From the NCBI GenBank assembly GCA_902775375.1, contig CACYLU010000012.1, forward strand, positions 1 through 64,000: 64,000 nt of DNA, given 5' to 3'. The DNA comes from an uncultured Bacteroidales bacterium. Lineage in GTDB: Bacteria; Bacteroidota; Bacteroidia; Bacteroidales; Bacteroidaceae. The notes under the pieces are model-generated. The model saw nothing but the letters and a program-made list of their open reading frames with translations. It had not been told where the DNA came from and searched no databases. Made by a program: the position numbers and the translations under genes. Of this stretch, positions 1 through 7,136 are shown piece after piece (the first letter of the stretch is position 1; the number at the start of each line of letters is the position of its first letter).

Positions 1-22
1 GTTACTGTCTTGCAAATGTTAC

Positions 23-158
23 TCATACTTGTATGAAATTTGTTTTGTTAATAATCGAAGGCTATGCGTCTCATAGCGGGTGCAAAGTAACTGCGTGATA
101 GAAGAGTGACCAACTTACCCTTTCATAACTCATGGATAATTGTACTTTCACGCAGTTG
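23..158. repeat. Cluster of short palindromes at the edge of a putative integrative element
   Basis: Three symmetric sequences lie just beyond the 3' end of the HTH gene. They are TCATAC-tt-GTATGA at 23-36, GCTATG-cgtct-CATAGC at 61-77, and a 10-bp inverted pair AACTGCGTGA (89-98) / TCACGCAGTT (149-158) separated by 50 bp. The last pair stays similar for 2-3 more bases (GTGAtAG versus GTGAaAG). No coding frame fits here. Such spaced inverted sites suit a recombinase or regulator target, but the window ends before any integrase, so the role is inferred. Confidence 0.4.
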
Positions 159-175
159 ATACTTATTATTGGGCA

Positions 176-1150
176 TTATTGGAGCCTGTAAGCCCCGAAT
201 TGTGCCAGTCTGCTTGCCATTATTCGGTCTAATTCCTCCTTGACGATGAGGTTCTGTACACCGACTTTCACCTTGGTGATATTATGTGCCTTGGCAATAA
301 CGCCAATATTAGCTTTAGTCATGCCGTACTTCTCGGCAGCTTCGGTGGTGGTGTAATAGGCATCACTCGCCTTCAGGTCGGGACGGAAGATCTCATCCAG
401 ATGTATCTTTGAATAATAGGTCTTGCCATATTCTCGCTTGGTGGGAATATGGCGGCGATAGGCTTGGGTGCGCAAGGATTCCTTGGTCGTGGAATATAGG
501 GATTCTGCCTCATCCGTAGTCAACCATTCTGTCAAGGCTTCAATCTCGGCAGAAATTCCGAGGAGCGCATCCATGTGCTTCCGGCTATAATAGTTCTTGC
601 CAGCAATCTTGCAAATAGGTATGTTGCTCCTCTTGGCAGATACATAGAGCCAAGACTTCTTTACCTTGTAGATGCGCATAACATCCTCGCCAGAGATGTA
701 TTCAAGCGGTTCGCTGTTCTGAACAGAATCCTCTTTCTTCGTCGGCTTACTTGAAGCATGTCCTTTCTTCAACGATAGGGAAGAAGGAGTCATGGGCTTG
801 TATGTTGGCAATACTCTGTGATAAGGATTACCTGCAAGCATCTTCTCGATGTCTGCCTTGCGGATGAAAGCCATACGGCTGCTGATTCGTGATGCAGGCA
901 GTTTCCCCTCGTTTACCAATTTGTAAACGTACTGACGGGAGCATCCCATGAGGATGGCAGCCTTGGAGAATGTGAGATACTCCTGGCTGGCGATGTCTAT
1001 AACAGGCTGGACAGCCTTCAAAAAGTCCTGTTGTCTCTTCTTGCGTTGAGCCTTTGCCGCCTCGGCACAATGCTCTGAGCAATACCTCTGCGAGCCGCTG
1101 TTACAAGTGAACTCCTTGCCGCAGAATGCGCATTTTCTTGTCTTTCTCAT
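176..1150 (-). CDS. Zinc-finger protein with four tandem excisionase/MerR-type HTH modules
   Basis: This 324-aa DNA-binding protein has no close named family that I can assign. The N-terminus has a zinc-binding pattern (CAFC at 7-10, then CSEHC near 24-28) followed by a basic stretch. Four similar helix-turn-helix modules follow at about 58-107, 150-197, 208-255 and 265-312. Each has the form 'T/SxxEA..xY..sk..l...a....iP..k...k.Y..k..ld.ll', typical of HTH_17/excisionase folds. Such proteins often sit beside tyrosine integrases of Bacteroidales mobile elements and act in excision or regulation. The ATG is preceded by a good Shine-Dalgarno (AAGGAG, complement at 1155-1160), which is uncommon in this phylum. 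Integrative-element membership is inference, since no integrase is in the window. Confidence 0.8.
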   Translation of the reverse strand: MRKTRKCAFCGKEFTCNSGSQRYCSEHCAEAAKAQRKKRQQDFLKAVQPVIDIASQEYLTFSKAAILMGCSRQYVYKLVNEGKLPASRISSRMAFIRKADIEKMLAGNPYHRVLPTYKPMTPSSLSLKKGHASSKPTKKEDSVQNSEPLEYISGEDVMRIYKVKKSWLYVSAKRSNIPICKIAGKNYYSRKHMDALLGISAEIEALTEWLTTDEAESLYSTTKESLRTQAYRRHIPTKREYGKTYYSKIHLDEIFRPDLKASDAYYTTTEAAEKYGMTKANIGVIAKAHNITKVKVGVQNLIVKEELDRIMASRLAQFGAYRLQ

Positions 1151-1477
1151 TTGACTCCTTTTTATGTGGTTCTACAATCAATTTCATGCAAACCGCCACG
1201 GAGTGAACTTTCGTCAATCATTGACACCCATTGTCAACTCATTCCACGATGTTGCGTCTTTCAAATGAGGTCACTTCCTTGTTCTTTTCCCTCTCGTTCA
1301 TCAGTCAACTTTTGTACACTCTTGTCAACCTTTGTCAACCCTGTCCACGAGATGGCAAAATAAAAGCCCTCAAAATTCTCCGCGGTAGAAATGCGTTGCA
1401 AAGATAAGCGGATTTTAGTTGATATACAGGGATTTATCTCTATGTGTTTTTCATTGTTTATGGTTGTTTAGAGGTCT
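1151..1477. repeat. Gene-free region with two arrays of 10-bp-phased GTCAAC-like repeats
   Basis: This is the region upstream of the reverse-strand HTH gene. GTCAAC-like hexamers occur at 1213 (GTCAAT), 1223 (GACACC) and 1233 (GTCAAC), and again at 1304 (GTCAAC), 1314 (GTACAC), 1324 and 1334 (GTCAAC). Each array ends in a TCCACGA sequence about 10 bp later (1244 and 1344). Successive units fall exactly one helical turn apart, so they would present on one face of the DNA. The small forward frame here reads through the repeats and is not a credible gene. The rest of the stretch, about 1350-1461, shows nothing I recognise. Confidence 0.55.
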
Positions 1478-1489
1478 CTAAATACAACC
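1462..1489 (-). terminator. Hairpin over the 3' end of the BACON/LRR gene
   Basis: The core TTAGAG-gt-CTCTAA is extended by GGTTGT and ACAACC with a two-base bulge. It overlaps the TAG stop at 1478-1480. There is no clear U-tract on the reverse strand, so it may be a weak terminator or mRNA 3'-end structure. Confidence 0.35.
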
Positions 1490-2824
1490 TTTGAATGCAG
1501 CATAATCAATAGATGTAACGCCTTTAGGAATTGAAATACTATTCAAACCACTGACAGCAAAAGCATAGACACCAATATGTGTCAAACTTTCAGGTAAGAT
1601 AATATTAGTTAAACTATAACAGCTACCAAAAGCACTATCCCCTATAGTTGTCACCCCTTCTGGTATTGTGATGCTGGCCAAACTTTTACACATATTAAAG
1701 GTGGATTGATTGATAGTTGTCACCCCTTCTGGTATCGTAATACTAGATAGACTACTACATCCATCAAAGGCACAATCTCCAATATCGGTTACCCCTTCTG
1801 GTATCGTAATGTTGTTGAGATTATTACATTCTTTAAAAGCTCTTTCACCAATGGATATTAAACTCTCGGGCATCCCAACACTAGTTAGACTATTACAGCC
1901 AGCAAAAACATAATTTCCAATTGAAGTTACGCCTTCAGGAATTGTAATTTTTTCCAAATTGCTGCAACTAGTAAAATAGGGTGAAATTTGTATATTTTTG
2001 AAATACTGTAACTCATTAAATGATTTTATGATTTTGTTATTACTAAAAGTGGTGTCAATTATAGTCACAGCTGCTGCCTCACTGAAACTCAGTTCTCCGT
2101 CTTTATTTGTATCCCAATTCTCAACACAGATTCTTTTAACTTCTGCGTCCTCGAAAGTGATAATGCCATCACCATCCTGCTTAACCTTGATATTCTGAGA
2201 AACAGAACCGCCAGAAATAGTAATTATTCCTTCGCGAGTCTCTTTAGTAGGGTTAGGAGCTATGTCAAAGTGTAAAGATTCCGTATGTAAAGCACGTGTG
2301 GTTGCTTGTGTTATCCAAGAGCTTGCATCATCGCTGATGGCTACAGATAGGCTAACATTAGTTTCAACTTCGAAGTCTAATGTTTGAGCAGTAGCAGCAA
2401 CACTATAGTCTTGTAGGGCTAAAACGATAGCGTCTTTTTGTACTTGACTAACGTCAATAGTCTTACTAACTGAGCCACTACTAATGGTAACTGTTCCTTT
2501 TCTATCATCATAACCATCATTATCTTCTGCAGAAATAGTGAGGGTAATAGTACCAGCTTTACCACTTGTTTGTGATACTTTAATCCATGAATCTGAACTC
2601 TTTGCTGTCCAATCAGCATTCGTTTTGAAGGTAAGTTGGGCAGAGCCTCCCGTTTGTGATAGAACAGGACTAGTGTTCTCTGTCGTAGCAATATCTATTG
2701 AAGGTGTTGCTGGCGTAGGCGATGGGGCAGGAGATGGCTCAGAACTTGGACTATTATCTCCACCACAAGCACTTAGTAAGAAAGCAGAAGCAAATACTAA
2801 TAGCAATAATTCTAACTTTTTCAT
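1478..2824 (-). CDS. BACON and LRR_5 (BspA-like) surface lipoprotein
   Basis: This is a predicted exported lipoprotein of 448 aa, started at the Met of MKKLELLLL. An in-frame Met 13 codons upstream would put a charged, hydrophilic stretch before the signal peptide. The lipobox is LLSAC. Two BACON domains follow at about 42-125 and 130-217, with the usual W...SG.aG and R.GtvtI patterns. Next comes an EF-hand/dockerin-like loop (DTNKDGELSFSEA), then six or so LRR_5 units of the form 'sItIPeGVtsIgd.aF.gC.sL'. BACON and LRR_5 proteins are typically carbohydrate- or mucin-binding surface proteins. The last repeat stops at its GC position, so the C-terminus looks clipped. It probably uses the promoter at 3092-3121 with a folded leader. 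Confidence 0.85.
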   Translation of the reverse strand: MKKLELLLLVFASAFLLSACGGDNSPSSEPSPAPSPTPATPSIDIATTENTSPVLSQTGGSAQLTFKTNADWTAKSSDSWIKVSQTSGKAGTITLTISAEDNDGYDDRKGTVTISSGSVSKTIDVSQVQKDAIVLALQDYSVAATAQTLDFEVETNVSLSVAISDDASSWITQATTRALHTESLHFDIAPNPTKETREGIITISGGSVSQNIKVKQDGDGIITFEDAEVKRICVENWDTNKDGELSFSEAAAVTIIDTTFSNNKIIKSFNELQYFKNIQISPYFTSCSNLEKITIPEGVTSIGNYVFAGCNSLTSVGMPESLISIGERAFKECNNLNNITIPEGVTDIGDCAFDGCSSLSSITIPEGVTTINQSTFNMCKSLASITIPEGVTTIGDSAFGSCYSLTNIILPESLTHIGVYAFAVSGLNSISIPKGVTSIDYAAFKGCI

Positions 2825-2876
2825 GGTTGTTTGTTTTGTGTCTCTAGTGTCCTTACGAGACATATATTTAATCTGT

Positions 2877-3047
2877 AAAAGAAGCGTGGCACTGTATGCA
2901 CCACTTCCTCATTTGGAGGCCCTGAGAAACCCTGTATAACGAAATGATGATAGCAGCCCACGCTATAGCGTGAGAACCATCATGCTCACTTGTTATACAT
3001 TTAAAAATTCTCAGGTTCCCAAATGACAAGCAAAGCATAACGCTTCT
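2877..3047 (-). ncRNA. Large foldback: structured leader or independent small RNA
   Basis: Nearly the whole segment folds on itself. Paired blocks, outside to inside, are 2880-2887/3040-3047 (AGAAGCGT), 2909-2916/3019-3026 (TCATTTGG), 2921-2928/3008-3015 (CCTGAGAA), 2933-2940/2992-2999 (TGTATAAC), 2944-2949/2978-2983 (ATGATG) and a terminal palindrome CACGCTATAGCGTG at 2959-2972. All pairs are perfect and collinear. On the reverse strand the closing arm runs straight into TTCTTTT, as in an intrinsic terminator. A single long irregular hairpin of about 170 nt recalls 6S-type RNA, but it could equally be a regulatory 5' leader of the BACON/LRR gene or a MITE-like repeat. The structure is seen; the function is unknown. 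Confidence 0.5.
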
Positions 3048-3068
3048 AATAATAATCCACAATGTTGT

Positions 3069-3121
3069 GAAGAGATTGCTCTCTTCAACTGCAAATGTAA
3101 TGATAGTTTCTAAATAATCAA
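3069..3121 (-). promoter_or_regulatory. Bacteroidetes promoter with 5' hairpin for the leader/lipoprotein
   Basis: Reading the reverse strand, TTG (3119-3121), 19 nt, then TACATTTG (3092-3099) matches TTG-N19-TAnnTTTG exactly. Transcription would start near 3086, at a perfect 7-bp hairpin GAAGAGA-loop-TCTCTTC (3069-3086), then enter the large foldback and reach the lipoprotein ATG at 2824. Confidence 0.65.
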
Positions 3122-3251
3122 TGCTTATATGTTTTTTTTCAAGCGATTGAACAGAAAAATAATGTAAATAGTACCACTTTTACTATGCTGATAGTGATTA
3201 GGACAAGAAGAAAGATGATGTGCTTTCGTGATAGACGACGCTTTAGCATTA

Positions 3252-3322
3252 TTTTGCCTTACACATTAGTAAAGTGTAGGTATATAGATTAGTAATGTGC
3301 AAGGCAAAACATTACTAATGTG
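3252..3322. other. Three-arm competing hairpin
   Basis: Arm A (3252-3270) pairs with arm B (3291-3309) over 19 bp with two mismatches, including TTTTGCCTT/AAGGCAAAA. Arm B also pairs perfectly over 11 bp with arm C (3288-3298 ATTAGTAATGT with 3309-3319 ACATTACTAAT). A and C share CACATTAGT/ACTAATGTG as well. The A-B and B-C structures exclude each other, as in attenuators. No gene follows on the forward strand, so this may instead be a mobile-repeat relic. Confidence 0.5.
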
Positions 3323-3378
3323 TTTACAGGCTGGTTTTTATATGAATGCAGGGCATAAACCATATGAAAACAGGTCAC

Positions 3379-3420
3379 AAAGCATAGGTTTGCAGCCTCT
3401 AAACCTATGCTTTGGAGGCT
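3379..3420. other. 13-bp perfect hairpin with a competing loop pairing
   Basis: AAAGCATAGGTTT (3379-3391) and AAACCTATGCTTT (3401-3413) form a perfect 13-bp stem with a 9-nt loop. The loop contains AGCCTC (3394-3399), which is complementary to GAGGCT (3415-3420) just outside the stem, so a pseudoknot or an alternative fold is possible. No U-tract follows. Confidence 0.5.
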
Positions 3421-3446
3421 CATAAAACAAAGAAAACTATGAAAAA

Positions 3447-3755
3447 GTCTTCACTCTTCACATGGGTGGTTCAACGAATTGTATTACAATGATTTATAAG
3501 TGTGAAGACTTGCTTTGCCTCTTCACAAGTCTTCACGACACTTCACATCACTAACACTTGACATCCAAATATAAGTACTGCATATATTGTAACTATTTGA
3601 CAAGCATTAGAACATAGAAGAAACCTTTTATCAAATTTCAAAGCATGATTTAATGGTGAAGACCTGTGAAGAGATGTGAAGAGTTGAACAAACTCTTCAC
3701 GCTAATAACACGTTATTAATCAGTGAGATATAGTATATTCGTGAAGAGTGAAGAC
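3447..3755. repeat. Composite repeat element A: CTTCAC triplets inverted around an AT-rich centre
   Basis: CTTCAC occurs at 3521, 3531 and 3541, exactly 10 bp apart. The inverted form GTGAAG occurs at 3656, 3666 and 3676, again exactly 10 bp apart. Additional copies lie at 3447 (two adjoining), 3502, 3693, 3741 and 3748. The two triplets face each other across about 110 bp with an AT-rich middle. The layout matches elements B (27042-27273) and C (60779-60927), although the unit sequence is unrelated and the central palindrome is not preserved here. Confidence 0.6.
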
Positions 3756-3854
3756 TTTTTTTCTAACTGGAGAATTTTTTCTCTCTCACGAGGGAAAAAT
3801 AAAAACCCCACGAGGGAGGAGAATAATATGTATCGTAGCCAAATAATATACTGT

Positions 3855-3913
3855 TCTGCTACGGGCTAACCATCCGTTTACTAGAACTAAGCCCATTGCT
3901 TACTTGGACTAAA
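3855..3913 (+). repeat. 22-bp-period array of GTTTAnnnGRAnTAA motifs (element A)
   Basis: GTTTACTAGAACTAAG begins at 3876 and GCTTACTTGGACTAAA at 3898, 22 bp apart. A more degenerate unit ending GGGCTAAC lies about 21 bp earlier (3855). The same motif at the same period occurs at 26899-26958 and 60619-60700. A direct repeat CACGAGGGA at 3787 and 3809 is also spaced 22 bp. Confidence 0.55.
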
Positions 3914-3935
3914 CCCCATAATGTTCATGAGAATT

Positions 3936-3977
3936 ATAAAACGAGGACGGTTCTCATAGAACTTGAGAACCGTCCTC
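3936..3977 (-). terminator. Intrinsic terminator of alaS
   Basis: A perfect 14-bp stem GAGGACGGTTCTCA (3943-3956) / TGAGAACCGTCCTC (3964-3977) has a 7-nt loop. On the reverse strand it is followed by GTTTTAT. It lies 42 bp past the alaS stop. Confidence 0.85.
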
Positions 3978-4018
3978 ATTAATGGTTTGATACGTTATTA
4001 TTCTTTTATAACAATGCT

Positions 4019-6640
4019 TTAAAGTTTTGCCAATTCAATGACTTTGTCAACAGCAGCTGATAAGCCATCTGCATTTTTACCACCAGCAGTTGCGTAATGA
4101 GGCTGACCACCGCCACCACCTTGAATAAACTTGCCTGCCTCGCGAACTAGGGCACCTGCATTCAACTCATGGTTCTTCACCAGGTCGTCACTGATCATTA
4201 CACTGATAAGTGGACGGCCATTCTCTGTTGAACCAATCACGCAGAACAGATTTTCAGGAATAGCCTCACGTACCTTGAATACCAAGTCTTTGGCAGCATT
4301 GGCAGCAATAGGCAAAACGGCTTTCACCACCTTCACACCATTATGGCTTTCGGCATGAGCAACCAGCTGGTTCTTCATGTTCTCAACGGCCTGTGCTTGG
4401 AATTTCTCGATTTCCTTCTTCATGTCATCATGCTCGCTGATATATCGCTGCAAAGCTCCCATCAGGTCAGGAGCGTTGTTGAACAATGCGCGCATGCCCT
4501 TGATGGTGTCTTCCATCGTGTAGAGCATATCTTCAAGTTTCTTGCCAGTGATGGCCTCGATACGGCGAACACCAGCTGCAACACTGCTCTCACTTACGAT
4601 CTTGAACATGCCGATATGGCCTGTAGATTTTACATGGATACCACCACAGAACTCTACACTGTCGGCAAACTGAACGACACGTACCTTATCGCCATATTTC
4701 TCACCAAACAAGGCAATAGCTCCCATCTTCTTGGCTTCTTCCAATGGGGTGTCGCGATGCTCCTGCAATGGGATGTCAGCACGAATCTTGGCATTTACGA
4801 TGCGTTCTACCTCGCGGAGTTCTTCATCTGTCACCTTCTGGAAGTGAGAGAAGTCGAAGCGCAGGGTCTCAGGTGAAACGAATGAACCTTTCTGCTCAAC
4901 ATGGGTACCCAGTACCTGACGCAAAGCCGCATCCAGCAGGTGAGTAGCAGAGTGATTAGCTGCACTGGCAGCACGCTTCTCCAAATCTACACAAGCCATG
5001 AAGTCGGCTTCAGGATGCTCTGGCAGCTTGTTGGCAATGTGTACGGTCATACCGTTCTCATGCTTGGCATCCACTATATCAATGGTTTCGAACTCGCTGC
5101 AGATTACACCACATTCGCCTACCTGACCACCCATCTCACCATAGAACGGGGTATAATCAAGTACTATCTGATAGAATGTCTGTTTCTTCTGAGTAATCTT
5201 GCGATAGCGAAGAATGTGACATTCATATTCGCTATAGTCGTAACCTACAAACTCAGTTTCTCCCTCACGCAGTGTTACCCAGTCGCCTGTCTCTACGGCA
5301 GCTGCATTACGGGCACGGGCTTTCTGCATCTCCATCTCTTCACCAAACTGCTTCTCATCTACCGTCAGACCGTTCTCACGGCAAATCAGTTCGGTAAGGT
5401 CGAGTGGGAAACCGTAGGTGTCAAACAAAGTGAATGCCTGCACACCGTCCAATTCAGTCTTGCCTTGAGCTTTCACCTCATCCATTGCCTTGCTCAGCAG
5501 GTTGATACCATTGTCCAATGTACGTAAGAAAGAATCTTCCTCCTCCTTCATCACTTTGGCAATGAGTTCACGCTGAGCATCCAGCTCGGGATAGGTAGTA
5601 CCCATCTCGCGAATCAGTACGGGCAACAGCTTATAGATAAATGCCTCTTTCTGACCTAAGAAGGTGTAAGCATAACGGATGGCACGGCGCAAGATACGAC
5701 GAATCACATAACCTGCTTTGGCATTGCTTGGTAATTGTCCATCAGCAATGGAGAAGGCGATGGTGCGCAAATGGTCGGCCACTACACGCATAGCTACATC
5801 CACTTTCTCGTCCTTGCCATATTGAAGGCCTGACAGACGACCAATTTCCTGAATGATTGGCTGGAAAATGTCGGTGTCGTAGTTAGACTGCTTGCCTTGC
5901 AGAGAGCGAACCAAACGCTCAAAGCCCATACCGGTATCAATTACCTTAGCTGGCAGAGGCTCCAGGCTTTGGTCAGCCTTGCGGTTATATTGCATGAACA
6001 CTAAGTTCCAGATTTCAATCACTTGTGGGTGGTCTTTATTTACCAGCTCATAGCCAGGTACAGCTGCTTTCTCTGCGGCTGAACGAGAGTCGAGGTGAAT
6101 CTCAGAACAAGGACCGCAAGGGCCTGTATCACCCATTTCCCAGAAATTGTCGTGCTTATTGCCGTTGATGATATGGCTCTTGGGAAGGAACTGCTCCCAA
6201 TAGCTAGCTGCTTCGTTATCACGCTCTAAGCCTTCTGCAGGTGAACCTTCAAACACGGTAGCATACAGATCTTCTGGGTTGAGTTTCAAAACATCTACCA
6301 GAAATTCCCATGCCCAACTGATAGCTTCTTTCTTAAAATAATCGCCGAACGACCAGTTGCCCAACATTTCGAACATAGTGTGGTGGTAGGTATCATGACC
6401 TACCTCTTCCAAATCGTTATGTTTGCCACTCACACGTAAGCACTTCTGTGAGTCGGTTACACGCTTCCATTGTGCAGGGCGATTGCCCAATATAATGTCC
6501 TTAAACTGATTCATGCCTGCGTTGGTGAACATCAGCGTAGGGTCATCTTTTATTACCATTGGAGCTGAAGGTACTTTGTGGTGACCTTTGCTCTCGAAGA
6601 AACTTGTAAAAGCGTCTCTTATCTCATTAGCTGTCAACAT
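4019..6640 (-). CDS. alaS: Alanine--tRNA ligase
   Basis: This enzyme charges tRNA-Ala with alanine in the cytoplasm and edits mischarged Ser/Gly. The 873-aa product has the class II catalytic core at the N-terminus ([12 protein letters not shown] motif, about 34-45). The editing domain carries the HxxxH ([10 protein letters not shown]) and CxxxH (FCGGIH) zinc ligands. The C-Ala/DHHA1 domain ends with a glycine-rich [14 protein letters not shown] segment. Its length is normal. It starts at ATG 6638-6640, with a textbook promoter upstream at 6679-6710 and a strong terminator after it. It is divergent from a small MerR-type gene. Confidence 0.97.
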   Translation of the reverse strand: MLTANEIRDAFTSFFESKGHHKVPSAPMVIKDDPTLMFTNAGMNQFKDIILGNRPAQWKRVTDSQKCLRVSGKHNDLEEVGHDTYHHTMFEMLGNWSFGDYFKKEAISWAWEFLVDVLKLNPEDLYATVFEGSPAEGLERDNEAASYWEQFLPKSHIINGNKHDNFWEMGDTGPCGPCSEIHLDSRSAAEKAAVPGYELVNKDHPQVIEIWNLVFMQYNRKADQSLEPLPAKVIDTGMGFERLVRSLQGKQSNYDTDIFQPIIQEIGRLSGLQYGKDEKVDVAMRVVADHLRTIAFSIADGQLPSNAKAGYVIRRILRRAIRYAYTFLGQKEAFIYKLLPVLIREMGTTYPELDAQRELIAKVMKEEEDSFLRTLDNGINLLSKAMDEVKAQGKTELDGVQAFTLFDTYGFPLDLTELICRENGLTVDEKQFGEEMEMQKARARNAAAVETGDWVTLREGETEFVGYDYSEYECHILRYRKITQKKQTFYQIVLDYTPFYGEMGGQVGECGVICSEFETIDIVDAKHENGMTVHIANKLPEHPEADFMACVDLEKRAASAANHSATHLLDAALRQVLGTHVEQKGSFVSPETLRFDFSHFQKVTDEELREVERIVNAKIRADIPLQEHRDTPLEEAKKMGAIALFGEKYGDKVRVVQFADSVEFCGGIHVKSTGHIGMFKIVSESSVAAGVRRIEAITGKKLEDMLYTMEDTIKGMRALFNNAPDLMGALQRYISEHDDMKKEIEKFQAQAVENMKNQLVAHAESHNGVKVVKAVLPIAANAAKDLVFKVREAIPENLFCVIGSTENGRPLISVMISDDLVKNHELNAGALVREAGKFIQGGGGGQPHYATAGGKNADGLSAAVDKVIELAKL

Positions 6641-6678
6641 ATCGAATGTTTTTTTATACTTTTTTCTAAATTTGGTTG

Positions 6679-6710
6679 CAAAGATACTGCTTTTTTATTA
6701 GTTTTACAAA
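6679..6710 (-). promoter_or_regulatory. alaS promoter
   Basis: On the reverse strand TTTG (complement CAAA at 6707-6710), 20 nt, then TATCTTTG (complement at 6679-6686) matches the Bacteroidetes sigma-ABfr consensus. A forward-strand TAAATTTG at 6667-6674 may serve the divergent MerR gene, but I see no clear -33 partner. Confidence 0.75.
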
Positions 6711-6721
6711 AAAATCAGAAT

Positions 6722-7069
6722 ATGCTGAACAAAGAGAATGAATTAAAGCTGTTTTACTCCATCAGTGAGGTGGCAGAGATGTTTAATGTCAACGAATCAA
6801 CCCTTCGTTTCTGGGAAAAGGAGTTTCCTGCATTGGCTCCCAAGAAAGCGGGTAGGGGTATTCGCCAATATCAGCAAAAAGACATTGAACTGATAAAACT
6901 CATCCACCATTTGGTGAAAGAAGAGGGGATGACCATTCCTGGTGCTCGCCAGCGTCTTAAAGTTAACAAAGATAATACTGATAAGAAAGTAGAGGTGTTG
7001 GAACGGCTCAAGGCTATTCGTACAGAATTGGCAGGAATGCGTGATGCATTAGATGCCTTTACCTATTGA
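6722..7069 (+). CDS. Small MerR-family transcriptional regulator
   Basis: The 115-aa protein has an N-terminal MerR winged HTH (about 11-80): 'FYSISEVAEMFNVNESTLRFWEKEF' with the expected R-Y/F-W-E helix, a RGIRQY wing and a second helix pair. A short coiled-coil tail follows (VEVLERLKAIRTELAGMRDAL). I start it at ATG 6722. An in-frame extension upstream would run back into the alaS coding region and has no MerR similarity. There is no effector domain, so the inducer cannot be guessed. Small MerR proteins beside alaS are common in Bacteroidales, but their target is not known to me. A hairpin terminator follows directly. Confidence 0.9.
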   Translation: MLNKENELKLFYSISEVAEMFNVNESTLRFWEKEFPALAPKKAGRGIRQYQQKDIELIKLIHHLVKEEGMTIPGARQRLKVNKDNTDKKVEVLERLKAIRTELAGMRDALDAFTY

Positions 7070-7080
7070 TCAAGTGGAGG

Positions 7081-7118
7081 AACTGAAGGGAAATCTTTGA
7101 TTCTTCAGTTGTTTTTCC
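7081..7118 (+). terminator. Terminator after the MerR gene
   Basis: AACTGAA (7081-7087) pairs with TTCAGTT (7104-7110) and is followed by GTTTTT. It lies between convergent genes (merR forward, rel reverse). Confidence 0.6.
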
Positions 7119-7136
7119 CTTTGTGCAGTATCGTAT

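Larger units (their letters stand above)
2825..4018. other. 1.2-kb gene-free region rich in structured and repeated DNA
   Basis: No convincing coding frame is present between the lipoprotein gene and alaS. The region holds a promoter and a large foldback leader (2877-3121), two sets of competing hairpins (3252-3322 and 3379-3420), a composite repeat element based on CTTCAC/GTGAAG (3447-3755), a 22-bp-period array (3855-3913) and the alaS terminator (3943-3977). The parts are described separately. Confidence 0.8.

Noticed and set aside
1151-1363. A 70-codon forward frame beginning beside the HTH gene
   Set aside because: It runs through the phased GTCAAC repeats, is Cys/Ser/Pro-rich without any domain, and lies in the control region of the opposite-strand gene.
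2877-3047. A firm 6S RNA or Bacteroidales-1 RNA assignment for the foldback
   Set aside because: The overall shape fits a 6S-like hairpin, but I cannot match specific conserved sequence, and the neighbouring genes give no support. It is left as an unclassified structured element.
4343-5527. Several 60-208-codon forward frames opposite alaS
   Set aside because: They are shadows of a highly conserved synthetase with no independent start signals or motifs.
6578-6721. Longer N-terminus for the MerR-type regulator
   Set aside because: The extension overlaps alaS coding sequence and both promoter boxes, and the MerR fold begins just after ATG 6722.
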